A DNA stretch of 29,074 nt from Paenibacillus sp. FSL H7-0331 (GCF_001956045.1 NZ_MRTH01000057.1:1-29074), one strand, 5' to 3'. Counted from the stretch's first letter, positions 6,869 through 15,296 are shown. Translations and numbers: made by a program. Notes: generated from the sequence alone by a model not told the origin.

Positions 6869-6908
6869 CGCGAGGGACCAGAGGTCCTGCGCGTTTTTTT
6901 GTTTTCTT
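6869..6908 (+). terminator. Intrinsic terminator of the his attenuator
   Basis: CGCGAGGGACC (6869-6879) pairs with GGTCCTGCGCG (6883-6893) with one mismatch and one G-T pair, around a 3-nt loop. Seven T (6894-6900) and a further T-rich run follow. It lies between the leader peptide and the synthetase gene, so read-through is required for expression. Confidence 0.9.
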
Positions 6909-6942
6909 TTCCATAAACGAATGAAGGAGACGTGATTCCTAT

Positions 6943-8220
6943 ATGCAAAATGTAAAAGGAACGTTTGATTATGTAGGTGCAGAGCAGGCGCTTCGCAAAA
7001 AGGTGCAATCGGTTATTGAAGCCAACTTTGAGCTGTATGACTTTGATTCCATGGAAACCCCCGTTTTAAACGAGCAGGAGCTGCTGGCATCCAAATATGC
7101 GGGAGGCGATGAAATCCTCAAAGAAATGTATCAATTGAGTGATCAGGGTAATCGGCAGCTGGGACTCCGCTATGATCTCACGATTCCATTTGCCAAGGTA
7201 GTCGCTTTGAACCCGGGACTTGAAATCCCTTTTAAAAGGTATGAGATTGGCAAAGTATTCCGGGATGGTCCCGTCAAACGGGGGCGGCTGCGTGAATTTA
7301 TTCAGTGTGATGCAGACGTAGTTGGCATTCAGGGGCCAGAGGCAGAGGCGGAGCTGATGCAGCTTGCGGCAACGGTTTTTCGGCAATTGGGCATGGATGT
7401 GGTGATTACCTGGAACAATCGGCTGTTTCTGAGTGAGCTGCTGGCTCGTCTGGGCGTGGTTTCTGCGGATGAACGATTATCAGTGATGCTGACATTGGAT
7501 AAAATCGCCAAGATTGGTCGGGAAGGCGTTCAAGCAGAGTTGAGCACCAAGGGATTGGATGATGGTGTCACACGTAACATTATCGGATTGATCAGTATGG
7601 ATAACCCAACCTTGGGGCAGCTTACCGCACAATTTGACCTCGGGGCCAGCCGTGGCGCTGAGGAGGCTGATGCGCTTCAAGCGCTTATTGATCAGACCGG
7701 ACTTGGACTCCGCTGCAGATTTGACCCTTTTTTATCACGGGGTTTATCGTTTTATACAGGTACAGTGTATGAGATTTTTGATAAAACGGGTGGGTATGGG
7801 TCCAGCCTCGGTGGTGGCGGGCGTTATGATGATATTATCGGACACCTTGTTGGCCGGGAAGATCTTCGTTATCCGGCTGTGGGTCTGTCCTTCGGCATGG
7901 AATCGATTATGGAGCTGCTGCTGGAAAGAGAAATGCCTGTCGCACCTAGCTATGTGCTTATCTTGCCTATAAGCAGAGAGCAAACACCTCTTGCCCTGCA
8001 AGCAGCTGCGAAGCTGCGGTCCGCAGAGATTCGTACACGCGTGGACGCCAGCGGGCGTAAGCTGAAAAAGTCGCTCACCTCCGCAGCGTCCAAAGGAATC
8101 CGGTACGTCATTTTGATAGGTGAAGCTGAGGCAGCCCAAGGTCAGGTTCGTTTAAAGGATATGAAGGAAATGACCGAGAGCGCCATGCCGATTGAAACGG
8201 CTGTCCTGACGATTCGGTAG
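6943..8220 (+). CDS. hisS: Histidyl-tRNA synthetase, second (HisRS2-like) type
   Basis: 425 residues. Class II motif 2 is clear (VFRDGPVKRGRLREFIQCDAD, 105-125). The His signature pieces are RYDLTIPFAK (76-85), RGLSFYTGTVYE (266-277) and SLGGGGRYDDIIG (288-300), and a C-terminal anticodon-binding domain lies at about 335-425. The start MQNVKGTFDY differs from the usual Bacillus HisRS start and fits the second HisRS type I recall from B. cereus-group genomes. Motif 3 reads GLSFGMESIMELL (314-326), with Ser where the class-typical Arg is expected. HisZ is unlikely, because the anticodon-binding domain is present and no his biosynthesis gene follows. Ribosome binding site AAGGAGA 6924-6930. Expression appears controlled by the His leader attenuator. 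Likely charges tRNA-His or acts as a backup. Confidence 0.85.
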   Translation: MQNVKGTFDYVGAEQALRKKVQSVIEANFELYDFDSMETPVLNEQELLASKYAGGDEILKEMYQLSDQGNRQLGLRYDLTIPFAKVVALNPGLEIPFKRYEIGKVFRDGPVKRGRLREFIQCDADVVGIQGPEAEAELMQLAATVFRQLGMDVVITWNNRLFLSELLARLGVVSADERLSVMLTLDKIAKIGREGVQAELSTKGLDDGVTRNIIGLISMDNPTLGQLTAQFDLGASRGAEEADALQALIDQTGLGLRCRFDPFLSRGLSFYTGTVYEIFDKTGGYGSSLGGGGRYDDIIGHLVGREDLRYPAVGLSFGMESIMELLLEREMPVAPSYVLILPISREQTPLALQAAAKLRSAEIRTRVDASGRKLKKSLTSAASKGIRYVILIGEAEAAQGQVRLKDMKEMTESAMPIETAVLTIR

Positions 8221-8230
8221 ACTTCTACCG
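8215..8230. repeat. Inverted repeat containing the stop codons of both convergent genes
   Basis: CGGTAG (8215-8220), ACTT, CTACCG (8225-8230) is a perfect 6-bp hairpin. The TAG of the synthetase is in the left arm and the TAG of the minus-strand penicillin-binding protein gene is in the right arm. No T-run follows on either strand. Confidence 0.6.
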
Positions 8231-10183
8231 TGATCGTAATGTCGGTTCAGCAGACGGATTACGCGAGACGACCGGAATCGGAAAAGGAGTAACGGGCACG
8301 TCGCGCAGCACTCTGCTCATGATCCGATTGAACAGCGCGGCTGGAACGGCTCCTCCCGAGGTGACTAGATAATGATCGCGGTCTGTCTGATCATAGCCAA
8401 GCCAGATCGCCGTTGTCAGCTCCGGCGTGAAGCCGACGAACCAAGCGTCCTTGGCACCATTGGCGCCGATGCTGCTGAACTCCGGCGTGTCGGGCAGCTG
8501 CGTGGTGCCCGTCTTGCCTGCGGCGGGCCGCCCGATCGCGGCGGCCGAACCGGTTCCTGACTTGACTGCCTCCTGCAGCAGTAAAGTCAGGTCATAAGCC
8601 ACAGTCGGCCGCGTCAATACGGACGATTGTGGCACGGCCTCGACCAAGGTATGCCCATCCTTGGTCGTAATTTTCAAGATGGCGTGAGCCTTCTGCATCA
8701 CGCCGAGATTGGCGATGCCGCCATAGGCCTGCGCCATCTGCAGGGGTGATACGCCCTCGGACAAGCCACCGAGGGCCAAGCTCAAGCTGCGGTCGGCCGC
8801 GGTCAGTGGAATGCCTGCCCTTTGTACGAAGTCCAAGCCGGCTTCAATGCCGATTTGGTTCAGCAGCCAGACAGCGGGAATGTTCCATGAACGTAGAATA
8901 GCCTCCTTCAATGTAACCTGTCCGCGTGTCTGTCCGTCCCAGTCTCGTGGTCGGTAACCGCCAATATCCAGCTTTCCATCATACAGGACGGAGCTCGAGG
9001 TGTAGCCGCGTTCGAGGGCAGGTCCGTATACGGCCAATGGCTTGAAGGACGAGCCTGGCTGGCGGCGCAGCTGGGTGGCATGATTGAAGCCGCGGTATAC
9101 CTGCGGTCCGCGTGTGCCGATCAGTGCGCGTATGCCGCCTGTCCGATGATCCATAATAACAGCGCCGCTCTGTATCATTTGGTCTGTCCTGCTTTCAGGG
9201 AACAAGGATGGCTGCCCATAAATCTCTTCAGTCGTTTGCTGGATCACCGGATCGAGATCCGTGTAAATTCGCAAGCCCGATGTTAGAATTTGTTCTTCTG
9301 TGAATCCATACAGCTCAGCAGCCTCTTCGATGACGTAATCCACATAAGAGGGATATTTTCCTTTCAAGGATTCTTCATTTTGCTGTTGAAGTGTAATGGG
9401 CTGCACAATTGCTTGGTTGTAGGCGGCAGTCGTAATAAATTGCTGTTCCTTCATGAGAAGCAGCACCAGATTACGGCGTTCGAGCGCCTTGTCTTTGTTT
9501 TTGGCAGGTGAATAGGTTGTGGGTGCTTTCGGCAATGCCGCCAATAGAGCCGATTCCACCAGATTCAACTGGCTGACCGGCTTGGCGAAATATTCCAGAG
9601 CGGCACCCTGAACACCCCACCGCCCCTCGCCGAAATAGATACTATTCAAATACAGCTCCAAAATTTCATCCTTGGTGTAAGTCATATTGATTTTGAGCGC
9701 ATAGGCGGCTTCCTTCAGCTTGCGGCTGATCGTTTTATCCGATTGCAGGAACAGATTTTTGGCCAGCTGCTGAGTCAGCGTGCTGCCGCCCTCCTTCATC
9801 GACCCGGATATCAGGTCCCGCCATAGCGCCCGGGTAATTGACCATATATCAACACCGGAATGCTCATAAAAGCGTCGGTCCTCAACCGCAATCACCGCAT
9901 TGCGCAGCTCTAACGGTATTTGCTTCAGTGGCACAGGTTCAATACGCGATGAGGATAGCTGAGAAGCTGGCTGGGCATTTCGGTCCATGATCAGTGTAGG
10001 CTCGGGAAGCGGATGCTCAAGCTTACTAATATCGAGCTGACTCATCCATAAGGCGCCTGCACCTGCTATAAGCAACCCTACCAATAATATAGAACCCGTG
10101 ATCCATAGGCTGAATCGCCACCAGCGTGAACGTTTAAGGCCAGACTTGGGCTTCTTTTGTTCTTGTGTCGACAATGGTTGCAT
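8225..10183 (-). CDS. Class A penicillin-binding protein (glycosyltransferase/transpeptidase)
   Basis: About 652 residues. A short basic cytosolic tail and one membrane anchor (about 30-48) are followed by the GT51 glycosyltransferase domain with AVEDRRFYEHSGVD (catalytic Glu near 101) and EGGSTLTQQLAKN (near 131-143). The transpeptidase domain has SSFK (active Ser near 378), SWN (432-434) and KTGTT (557-561). It polymerises lipid II glycan chains and cross-links peptides at the outer face of the membrane. The C-terminus ends soon after the transpeptidase domain, with no PASTA or fibronectin extension. Size and motifs resemble Bacillus PbpG/PbpF-type enzymes. Start: the internal ATG at 10183 has GGGGG just upstream (plus-strand 10190-10194), better than the in-frame ATG at 10198. 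Single gene, convergent with hisS. Confidence 0.9.
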   Translation of the reverse strand: MQPLSTQEQKKPKSGLKRSRWWRFSLWITGSILLVGLLIAGAGALWMSQLDISKLEHPLPEPTLIMDRNAQPASQLSSSRIEPVPLKQIPLELRNAVIAVEDRRFYEHSGVDIWSITRALWRDLISGSMKEGGSTLTQQLAKNLFLQSDKTISRKLKEAAYALKINMTYTKDEILELYLNSIYFGEGRWGVQGAALEYFAKPVSQLNLVESALLAALPKAPTTYSPAKNKDKALERRNLVLLLMKEQQFITTAAYNQAIVQPITLQQQNEESLKGKYPSYVDYVIEEAAELYGFTEEQILTSGLRIYTDLDPVIQQTTEEIYGQPSLFPESRTDQMIQSGAVIMDHRTGGIRALIGTRGPQVYRGFNHATQLRRQPGSSFKPLAVYGPALERGYTSSSVLYDGKLDIGGYRPRDWDGQTRGQVTLKEAILRSWNIPAVWLLNQIGIEAGLDFVQRAGIPLTAADRSLSLALGGLSEGVSPLQMAQAYGGIANLGVMQKAHAILKITTKDGHTLVEAVPQSSVLTRPTVAYDLTLLLQEAVKSGTGSAAAIGRPAAGKTGTTQLPDTPEFSSIGANGAKDAWFVGFTPELTTAIWLGYDQTDRDHYLVTSGGAVPAALFNRIMSRVLRDVPVTPFPIPVVSRNPSAEPTLRSR

Positions 10184-10353
10184 AGTGTTCCCCCACATTC
10201 TGTTTAAAGCATTGTCGAATCCTGTATAGTTTTATGGCTGTCAGCTGAGACTGCCATTACTAAGTAATTCGCAGCAAGAATGTTTTTTTAGCACGTTCCT
10301 GAACGTTTGGTACACTCGTTGCTGCTCAAAAATCCCTTAGTATTAGGAGTTTA

Positions 10354-10381
10354 TTGCTCGGAGAAGGTGACGTGGTATAAT
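10354..10381 (+). promoter_or_regulatory. Extended -10 promoter of the rluF-like gene
   Basis: TTGCTC (10354-10359), 16 bp, then TATAAT (10376-10381) preceded by TGG, an extended -10. Upstream, ACGTTC-CT-GAACGT (10293-10306) is a short palindrome of unknown meaning. The rest of 10199-10353 shows nothing I can name. Confidence 0.65.
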
Positions 10382-10414
10382 AGATGGAGTTTATTAACAA
10401 GTGGAGTGACGTAG

Positions 10415-11116
10415 ATGAGAATTAATAAATTTATTAGTGAAACAGGCTTTTGCTCGCGTCGTGCCGTAGATAAATTGGTTGAAGAGCAGCGTGTTACGAT
10501 CAACGGCAAGCTGGCTGAGCTGGGTAGTCAGGTCCAAGATGGAGATCAGGTGTGTGTGGACGGGCGTCCAGTGCTTGCCAAGAAGCCACCTGTGTATATC
10601 GCCTTGAACAAGCCGGTAGGGATTACATGTACGACAGAGCTGCATATCAAGGGCAATATCGTCGATTTTGTTGGGCATCCGGAACGAATTTTCCCGATCG
10701 GTCGGCTGGATAAGGATTCAGAGGGCCTGATTCTGCTCACGAATGACGGAGATATCGTGAACAAAATTTTGCGTGCAGAAAACGACCACGAAAAAGAGTA
10801 TATCGTGACGGTAGACAAGCCGATCAGCTCAATGTTCTTACAAGGAATGGCTGGTGGCGTGAGGATTCTGGGCACCATGACGAATCCTTGTACTATAGAC
10901 CAACTGGATACAAGAACCTTCAAGATTATATTGAAACAGGGCTTGAATCGGCAAATTCGTCGGATGTGCTCGGCATTGGGTTATGAGGTTAGAAAATTGA
11001 AACGGGTTCGGATTATGAACATCCTACTTGAAGGGATTGGGGTTGGGCAATGGCGTGACCTAACGAATCAGGAAATGGATGAGCTGCTGCAGCGTATCGC
11101 CTACGACCGAAAATAA
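10415..11116 (+). CDS. rluF: 23S rRNA pseudouridine synthase, RluF-like
   Basis: 233 residues. An N-terminal S4 RNA-binding domain (1-60, starting [21 protein letters not shown]) is followed by the RsuA/RluB/E/F catalytic domain. The signature [18 protein letters not shown] carries the catalytic Asp in its LDKDSEGL part. The stretch [23 protein letters not shown] and the later [17 protein letters not shown] fit RluF better than RluB or RsuA. E. coli RluF converts U2604 of 23S rRNA, a role assumed here by similarity. The ribosome binding site is poor (GGAGTGACGTAG before ATG 10415). The gene stands alone with its own promoter and is convergent with the response regulator gene, 59 bp away without a visible terminator. 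Confidence 0.88.
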   Translation: MRINKFISETGFCSRRAVDKLVEEQRVTINGKLAELGSQVQDGDQVCVDGRPVLAKKPPVYIALNKPVGITCTTELHIKGNIVDFVGHPERIFPIGRLDKDSEGLILLTNDGDIVNKILRAENDHEKEYIVTVDKPISSMFLQGMAGGVRILGTMTNPCTIDQLDTRTFKIILKQGLNRQIRRMCSALGYEVRKLKRVRIMNILLEGIGVGQWRDLTNQEMDELLQRIAYDRK

Positions 11117-11175
11117 ATGTCATTTTAGCAATAGGCAGTTCGGTGCATACAGCCAGTCGTTAATAACCGCAGCAT

Positions 11176-11874
11176 TTACAAATTGCTGTTGAATTTATAG
11201 CCGACGCCGCGCACCGTTTGTACGTAAGTAGGCTCAGCCGGATTGGGTTCGATTTTCTTGCGAAGGTTACTAATATGTACAAGCAGTGTTCGGGTATCAC
11301 CGTTGCTGTCCATCCCCCATGTTTTTTTGTAAAGATGCTCAATCGGGATGACTTTATTCGGCTTTTTGGCTAGAAGCGCCAGCAAATCGAATTCCTTGGA
11401 TGATATGGGTGCGAGCGTCCCGCTTGTCCATACATTGCGGGTCAGCAAATCAATTTCGAGACCGGGAAAGCTTAGCTGTTGTGAATCCTCCTTTTGCTGA
11501 TCGGATAGCTGCTTGCGCCGCAGATGAGCCTTGACGCGGGCTACCAGCTGGCTGGGACTGAAGGGCTTGGTCATATAATCGTCACCACCAGTGCCGAGAC
11601 CGAGGATAATATCGGCATCTTCTTTTTTGCAGGAGATGAATAAAATCGGGACGTTGCTCGTCTGGCGAAGCTGTCGACAAATTTCGATACCATCCATACC
11701 CGGCAGCAAAATATCCAATATAATCAGGTCCGGTGCGAACTGCTCCATATACTCAAATACACTTGGGCCATTGTGTGTGCTTTGCACTTTATAGCCTTCT
11801 TTGACCAGATACATTTGTATTAATTCAACGATTTCCGGCTCGTCATCGACGAGTAAAATTTTTTCTCCTGCCAT
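11176..11874 (-). CDS. OmpR/PhoB-family response regulator
   Basis: 232 residues. The receiver domain (1-~118) has the acidic pair D10-D11, the phosphoacceptor D54 (IILDILLPGMDG), S81 in the Thr/Ser switch position and K103 (TKPF). The C-terminal winged-helix DNA-binding domain (about 130-232) has ISSKEFDLLALLAKKP and TLLVHISNLRKKIEPNP...VRGVGYKF, typical of OmpR/PhoB. The start codon has a strong site, AAGGAGG, on the minus strand (plus-strand 11880-11886). It is divergent from a sensor kinase gene whose start lies 63 bp away, so the two very probably form a two-component pair with overlapping promoters. Target genes are unknown. Confidence 0.9.
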   Translation of the reverse strand: MAGEKILLVDDEPEIVELIQMYLVKEGYKVQSTHNGPSVFEYMEQFAPDLIILDILLPGMDGIEICRQLRQTSNVPILFISCKKEDADIILGLGTGGDDYMTKPFSPSQLVARVKAHLRRKQLSDQQKEDSQQLSFPGLEIDLLTRNVWTSGTLAPISSKEFDLLALLAKKPNKVIPIEHLYKKTWGMDSNGDTRTLLVHISNLRKKIEPNPAEPTYVQTVRGVGYKFNSNL

Positions 11875-11937
11875 TAGATCCTCCTTGTTTACGCCGAAGC
11901 TGCCCTTCTGTGATTTTCAAAATTTTACGGAAAGTAA

Positions 11938-14091
11938 GTGGTATGGATTCCCAGATATTATCTTTATTATATATGGACTCTTGTCCTTTGTGCCATCCTT
12001 TTATTAAGTACAAGCGGCTGTGAGGTTGACAAGTCTTCATCGTCTCCCAGGACTGTCAGTGGGTGGGAGGCTGTTCAAGGCGTACAAAATTTGCGTGAGT
12101 GGAGTTTTGGCAATAATGGTATTGCTACGTTAAACGGGCAATGGGAATTTTATTGGGATCAACTACTGAATCCCGACCAGATCGCCGCACTGCAAGATCA
12201 GGAACGTCCCAGACACTGGATCGACCTGCCGCAGGCATGGAACGGACAGGAGGTGGATGGAGAGCGGATATCCGGAATGGGGGTTGCAACCTTCCATCTT
12301 GAGGTACAGCTGAATCCATCTTCCCGTGTGCTTGCCGTGGAGCTGCCGATGATCCGTACAGCTTATCGAATGTGGATTAATGGGCAATTCGTCGCTTACG
12401 GTGGCAGGGTAGGTCTCGATCGTGACACTTCAACTCCGGTTAATTACCCGCAGCTTGTGCTTTTTCCCCAGGCAGGTGCTGATAAGCTGGATATCGTGAT
12501 TCAGGTATCGAACTTTGACCATCGGTATGGCGGCATTGAGAGTGAACTGATGTTAGGTGAAGCCAGACAAATGGTAGCCTTTCATGATCGGCTGATGGGC
12601 CTCGATATGCTGCTGGTCGGTAGTCTGCTCCTAATGGGATTTTACAACTTGGGTCTATTTTTGATCCGCATGAAGGAAAAAAGCCCCTTGTATCTGGGTT
12701 TGTTTTGTTTGTTGGTTGGTATCCACACGATGTTGGTGGGAGAAGGAGCCATGTTTAAGCTGTTTCCCCGACTGGATTGGGTGACGAGCATGCGTTTGGA
12801 ATATGTGTGCTTTTATTTAAGCACGGCTGTCGCACTCGTATTTTGTTATTCGTTATATCGCAAGGAAACCAGCAGGGCTATTGTGCAATTTACCCTCTAT
12901 AGCTGTGCACTCTTTACGGCAGCTACTCTGCTGGCGCCCCCATATGTGTTTACTTCTATGGTTATGGTTTATCAATGGTTGAATGCTGCCGTGTGTGTGT
13001 GTCTGATTATTACTTTAATTAGAGCTTTTGCAGCAAAAAGAGAAGGCGCCCGCCTCATTTTATCGGGTGTCATCATCTATATGATCATGGCAGCGATAGA
13101 TGCGGCTGAGTATGATCAATGGATCGGTTTTGGAGGCATTTCACCGGTGGGCCTGTTCTGTGTTATTTTCATGGCTTCCTTTGTAATCAGTATGAAGTCG
13201 GTTCAGGCATTTGCTTCCGTAGAAACCTTATCCCGTGAGCTTCGCGACCTGAACATGCGGTTGGAGTACCGGATCAAGGAGCGTACTGCCGAGCTGGAGC
13301 AGTCGAATCTGACCTTGGCCCGGACGAATGAAGATCTGGCACGGCTCGAAACGTCACGCCGCCATCTCTTGAGCAACATTTCACATGACCTGGGCACACC
13401 GATGACGCTGATTCAAGGTTATGTAGAGGCGTTGATTGATCGTGTTGTCGTAGGAACGGAGCAGCAGGATAAATACTTGAAGCTCATTCTGAGTCGGATT
13501 CTGGGCTTGAATCGATTGATTACCGACTTGTTCCAGCTCTCCAAGCTGGAGGCGCGGCAAATTGACTTTTATATGCAGGAGCTGACTATAGCGCAGGTTA
13601 TCACTTATTTTAGTGAACGTTATGTCGTGGAGGTCCATAACGCGGGTTTGCAATTCGAGTTCCGGTCAACCAGCACGAACGCGCCAGAGCTGCCGTCGAG
13701 AGTGTTAATGATCGATGTGAATCGGATGGATCAGGTGTTTACGAATCTGGTGCATAACGCTATTAAGCACACATCGACCGGAGGCTTGATTCAAATGCTG
13801 CTGCAGGAGAATGAGCATGACCTTATGCTGAAGATACAGGATACTGGAAGTGGAATCGAGCAGGACGATTTGCCGTATGTGTTTGACCGTTTTTACAAAA
13901 AAGACAAGTCTCGCAATTCCGCGGCTGGCGGCAGCGGCTTGGGGCTTGCGATTGCCAAGGAAATCGTTGAATTTCATGGGGGCAGCATCTGGGCGGAGAG
14001 CCTACCTGGACAAGGAGCGCAAATTTGCCTGATGCTGCCGCTAAGAGAAGTTGATCCCGCGAGCGCCCTCTCTCCCGATGAGACCTACTAG
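11938..14091 (+). CDS. 7TMR-DISM-type sensor histidine kinase
   Basis: 717 residues from GTG 11938, with only a weak site (CGGAAAG) upstream and no better in-frame start before the signal segment. Residues ~8-28 form a signal/membrane segment ending in STSGC, a possible though imperfect lipobox. Residues ~45-210 are a jelly-roll, carbohydrate-binding-like extracellular domain (LNGQWEFYW, GVATFHLEV, YRMWINGQFV). Seven membrane segments at about 215-425 match the 7TMR-DISM module. A coiled coil leads to the HisKA domain with H483 in SHDLGTP, then the ATPase domain with N box NLVHNAIKHT, DTGSGI at about 635-640, FDRFYKKDK and GGSGLGLAI. It probably senses an extracellular ligand and phosphorylates the divergent response regulator. 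Confidence 0.88.
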   Translation: MVWIPRYYLYYIWTLVLCAILLLSTSGCEVDKSSSSPRTVSGWEAVQGVQNLREWSFGNNGIATLNGQWEFYWDQLLNPDQIAALQDQERPRHWIDLPQAWNGQEVDGERISGMGVATFHLEVQLNPSSRVLAVELPMIRTAYRMWINGQFVAYGGRVGLDRDTSTPVNYPQLVLFPQAGADKLDIVIQVSNFDHRYGGIESELMLGEARQMVAFHDRLMGLDMLLVGSLLLMGFYNLGLFLIRMKEKSPLYLGLFCLLVGIHTMLVGEGAMFKLFPRLDWVTSMRLEYVCFYLSTAVALVFCYSLYRKETSRAIVQFTLYSCALFTAATLLAPPYVFTSMVMVYQWLNAAVCVCLIITLIRAFAAKREGARLILSGVIIYMIMAAIDAAEYDQWIGFGGISPVGLFCVIFMASFVISMKSVQAFASVETLSRELRDLNMRLEYRIKERTAELEQSNLTLARTNEDLARLETSRRHLLSNISHDLGTPMTLIQGYVEALIDRVVVGTEQQDKYLKLILSRILGLNRLITDLFQLSKLEARQIDFYMQELTIAQVITYFSERYVVEVHNAGLQFEFRSTSTNAPELPSRVLMIDVNRMDQVFTNLVHNAIKHTSTGGLIQMLLQENEHDLMLKIQDTGSGIEQDDLPYVFDRFYKKDKSRNSAAGGSGLGLAIAKEIVEFHGGSIWAESLPGQGAQICLMLPLREVDPASALSPDETY

Positions 14092-14132
14092 CTGATAAGG
14101 CTGTTTGGAGCAGGTTCAAATGCCTTCGCGGA

Positions 14133-15002
14133 TTACAGCCGGTTCATGGCATCTCGGTAATCGGTTGGCGATATCCCATACAGCCGCTTGAATTGCTTGG
14201 AGAAATAGAGTGGGTCCTGGAAGCCGACGGAGGATGCAATCTGCTCGACAGTAAGCTCCTTACGTTCGCGCAGCAGCAGACGAGCCTTGTCAATTCGCAA
14301 CCGCAGCAAAAAGGTGACCGGTGTCAGGCCCGTATGCTTCTTGAACAATGTCGACAAGTAAGCGCGATTGTAGCCAAGCGTCTCTGCCATCAGCTCAATC
14401 GTTATCGGCTCTGCATATTGGCTGGATAAGTAATGAAGTGCCTGCTGGGCGATCTGCTCGCCACTGCCGGTTAAATGAAGATCGTTTTGCTGTTTGGGCT
14501 GCAGTGCCTGTGCATATTCGGCCAGCAGCAGATGGAGATATCCGACTGCTTTCAGCCCGGCGTGAGGCACCCTGGCTTGGAAGGCGGCCTGCACTTGATG
14601 ATAAATGACCGCGATATGACGCTTGCCGCCGGTATGGACTATAGGCTGCTGTGAGGACAGCCCAATGCTCTCCAGTAATTGAGCAGCTTGACTCCCTTCA
14701 AAGGCCAGCCAGCGGTAGTGCCAAGGCTCTGCTTCATCTGCCACGTAGCTGATCAGCTTGCCGGGCTCAATCAGGAAGCTGTCGCCCTGTCCAAGCTGGT
14801 ACGTATGACCCTGACAGGTGTAGGTGCCGCAGCCTGATTGGATGTAGTGCAGCAGGTAATAGTCCACAACCTTCGGTCCCGGCTTATGTCCTGGCTTGGT
14901 TTGACTGCTGCCGGTGAACAGTACAGCCAAATTCTCCTGCTCCGAAGGCTGTGGATTAGAGACAACATAGTAGCTTTCCGTGCGTTTGATTTCATTGGTC
15001 AT
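14133..15002 (-). CDS. AraC-family transcriptional regulator, probable regulator of the gal operon
   Basis: About 289 residues from ATG 15002. On its strand GAGGG lies 8 bp before this ATG, while a longer frame from TTG 15038 has no ribosome binding site. The N-terminal cupin-like ligand-binding domain spans roughly 25-160 (YYLLHYIQSGCGTYTCQGH, GDSFLIEPGKLISY). The C-terminal ~100 residues carry two helix-turn-helix units (IELMAETLGYNRAYLSTLFKKHTGLTP and VEQIASSVGFQDPLYFSKQFKRLYGISPTDYR). This architecture is typical of sugar-responsive AraC activators. It is divergent from galK, and the intergenic region contains tandem repeats spaced by 21 bp beside the gal promoter. It is therefore inferred to activate galKET, probably in response to galactose or a galactoside. 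It converges with the kinase gene, 41 bp away. Confidence 0.88.
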   Translation of the reverse strand: MTNEIKRTESYYVVSNPQPSEQENLAVLFTGSSQTKPGHKPGPKVVDYYLLHYIQSGCGTYTCQGHTYQLGQGDSFLIEPGKLISYVADEAEPWHYRWLAFEGSQAAQLLESIGLSSQQPIVHTGGKRHIAVIYHQVQAAFQARVPHAGLKAVGYLHLLLAEYAQALQPKQQNDLHLTGSGEQIAQQALHYLSSQYAEPITIELMAETLGYNRAYLSTLFKKHTGLTPVTFLLRLRIDKARLLLRERKELTVEQIASSVGFQDPLYFSKQFKRLYGISPTDYRDAMNRL

Positions 15003-15158
15003 GCGGGTAACCCTCGCTTCATGGACTAGGACGTACAATTAGGATGGAATAAGGTGAACAGCTCTAATCGGTGTTCACAGCACTTTCAGACAGGTAACAG
15101 TCTGCTGCTGAATACGCCTGCGTTATTTCATTTTACAATAGTTTGCTCATCCAACGCA

Positions 15159-15211
15159 CTAACACGCACAAAAATCTAACATTTTTCCATGCGCTGCTAA
15201 CATCCTTCCAT
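15159..15211. promoter_or_regulatory. Tandem operator-like repeats upstream of galK
   Basis: CTAACATTTTTCCAT (15176-15190) and CTAACATCCTTCCAT (15197-15211) match at 13 of 15 positions and are offset by exactly 21 bp, two helical turns. A shorter CTAACA copy lies at 15159-15164. Direct repeats with this spacing are the usual binding pattern of AraC-family dimers. The last repeat touches the presumed -35 region, as in class II activation. Confidence 0.6.
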
Positions 15212-15239
15212 AGTGAAAAAGAAAGCGCAGACGTATACT
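15211..15239 (+). promoter_or_regulatory. Probable activator-dependent promoter of galKET
   Basis: TATACT (15234-15239) is a good -10. The hexamer 17 bp upstream, TAGTGA (15211-15216), is a poor -35. A poor -35 beside tandem operator repeats suggests dependence on the AraC-type activator. The leader to ATG 15297 would be about 50 nt. Confidence 0.5.
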
Positions 15240-15296
15240 AAATATGTAGCAGACAGCAGTGAACCAACAATTACTCATTATGATACAGGCGGTGTA

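Noticed and set aside
6719..6942. T-box riboswitch in front of hisS
   Set aside because: The terminator resembles those of T-box leaders, but the conserved T-box sequence (AGGGTGGNACCGCG type) and stem I elements are absent. The His-codon leader ORF explains the region better.
6943..8220. HisZ (ATP phosphoribosyltransferase regulatory subunit)
   Set aside because: A full C-terminal anticodon-binding domain and the RGLxFYTG signature are present, and no hisG or other his biosynthesis gene follows.
10293..10306. LexA box upstream of the rluF-like gene (ACGTTC-CT-GAACGT)
   Set aside because: The half-sites are in the order GTTC...GAAC with a 2-bp gap, not GAAC-N4-GTTC, so it is not an SOS box.
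15003..15038. TTG 15038 as start of the AraC-type regulator
   Set aside because: No ribosome binding site precedes it. ATG 15002 has GAGGG at 8 bp on its strand.
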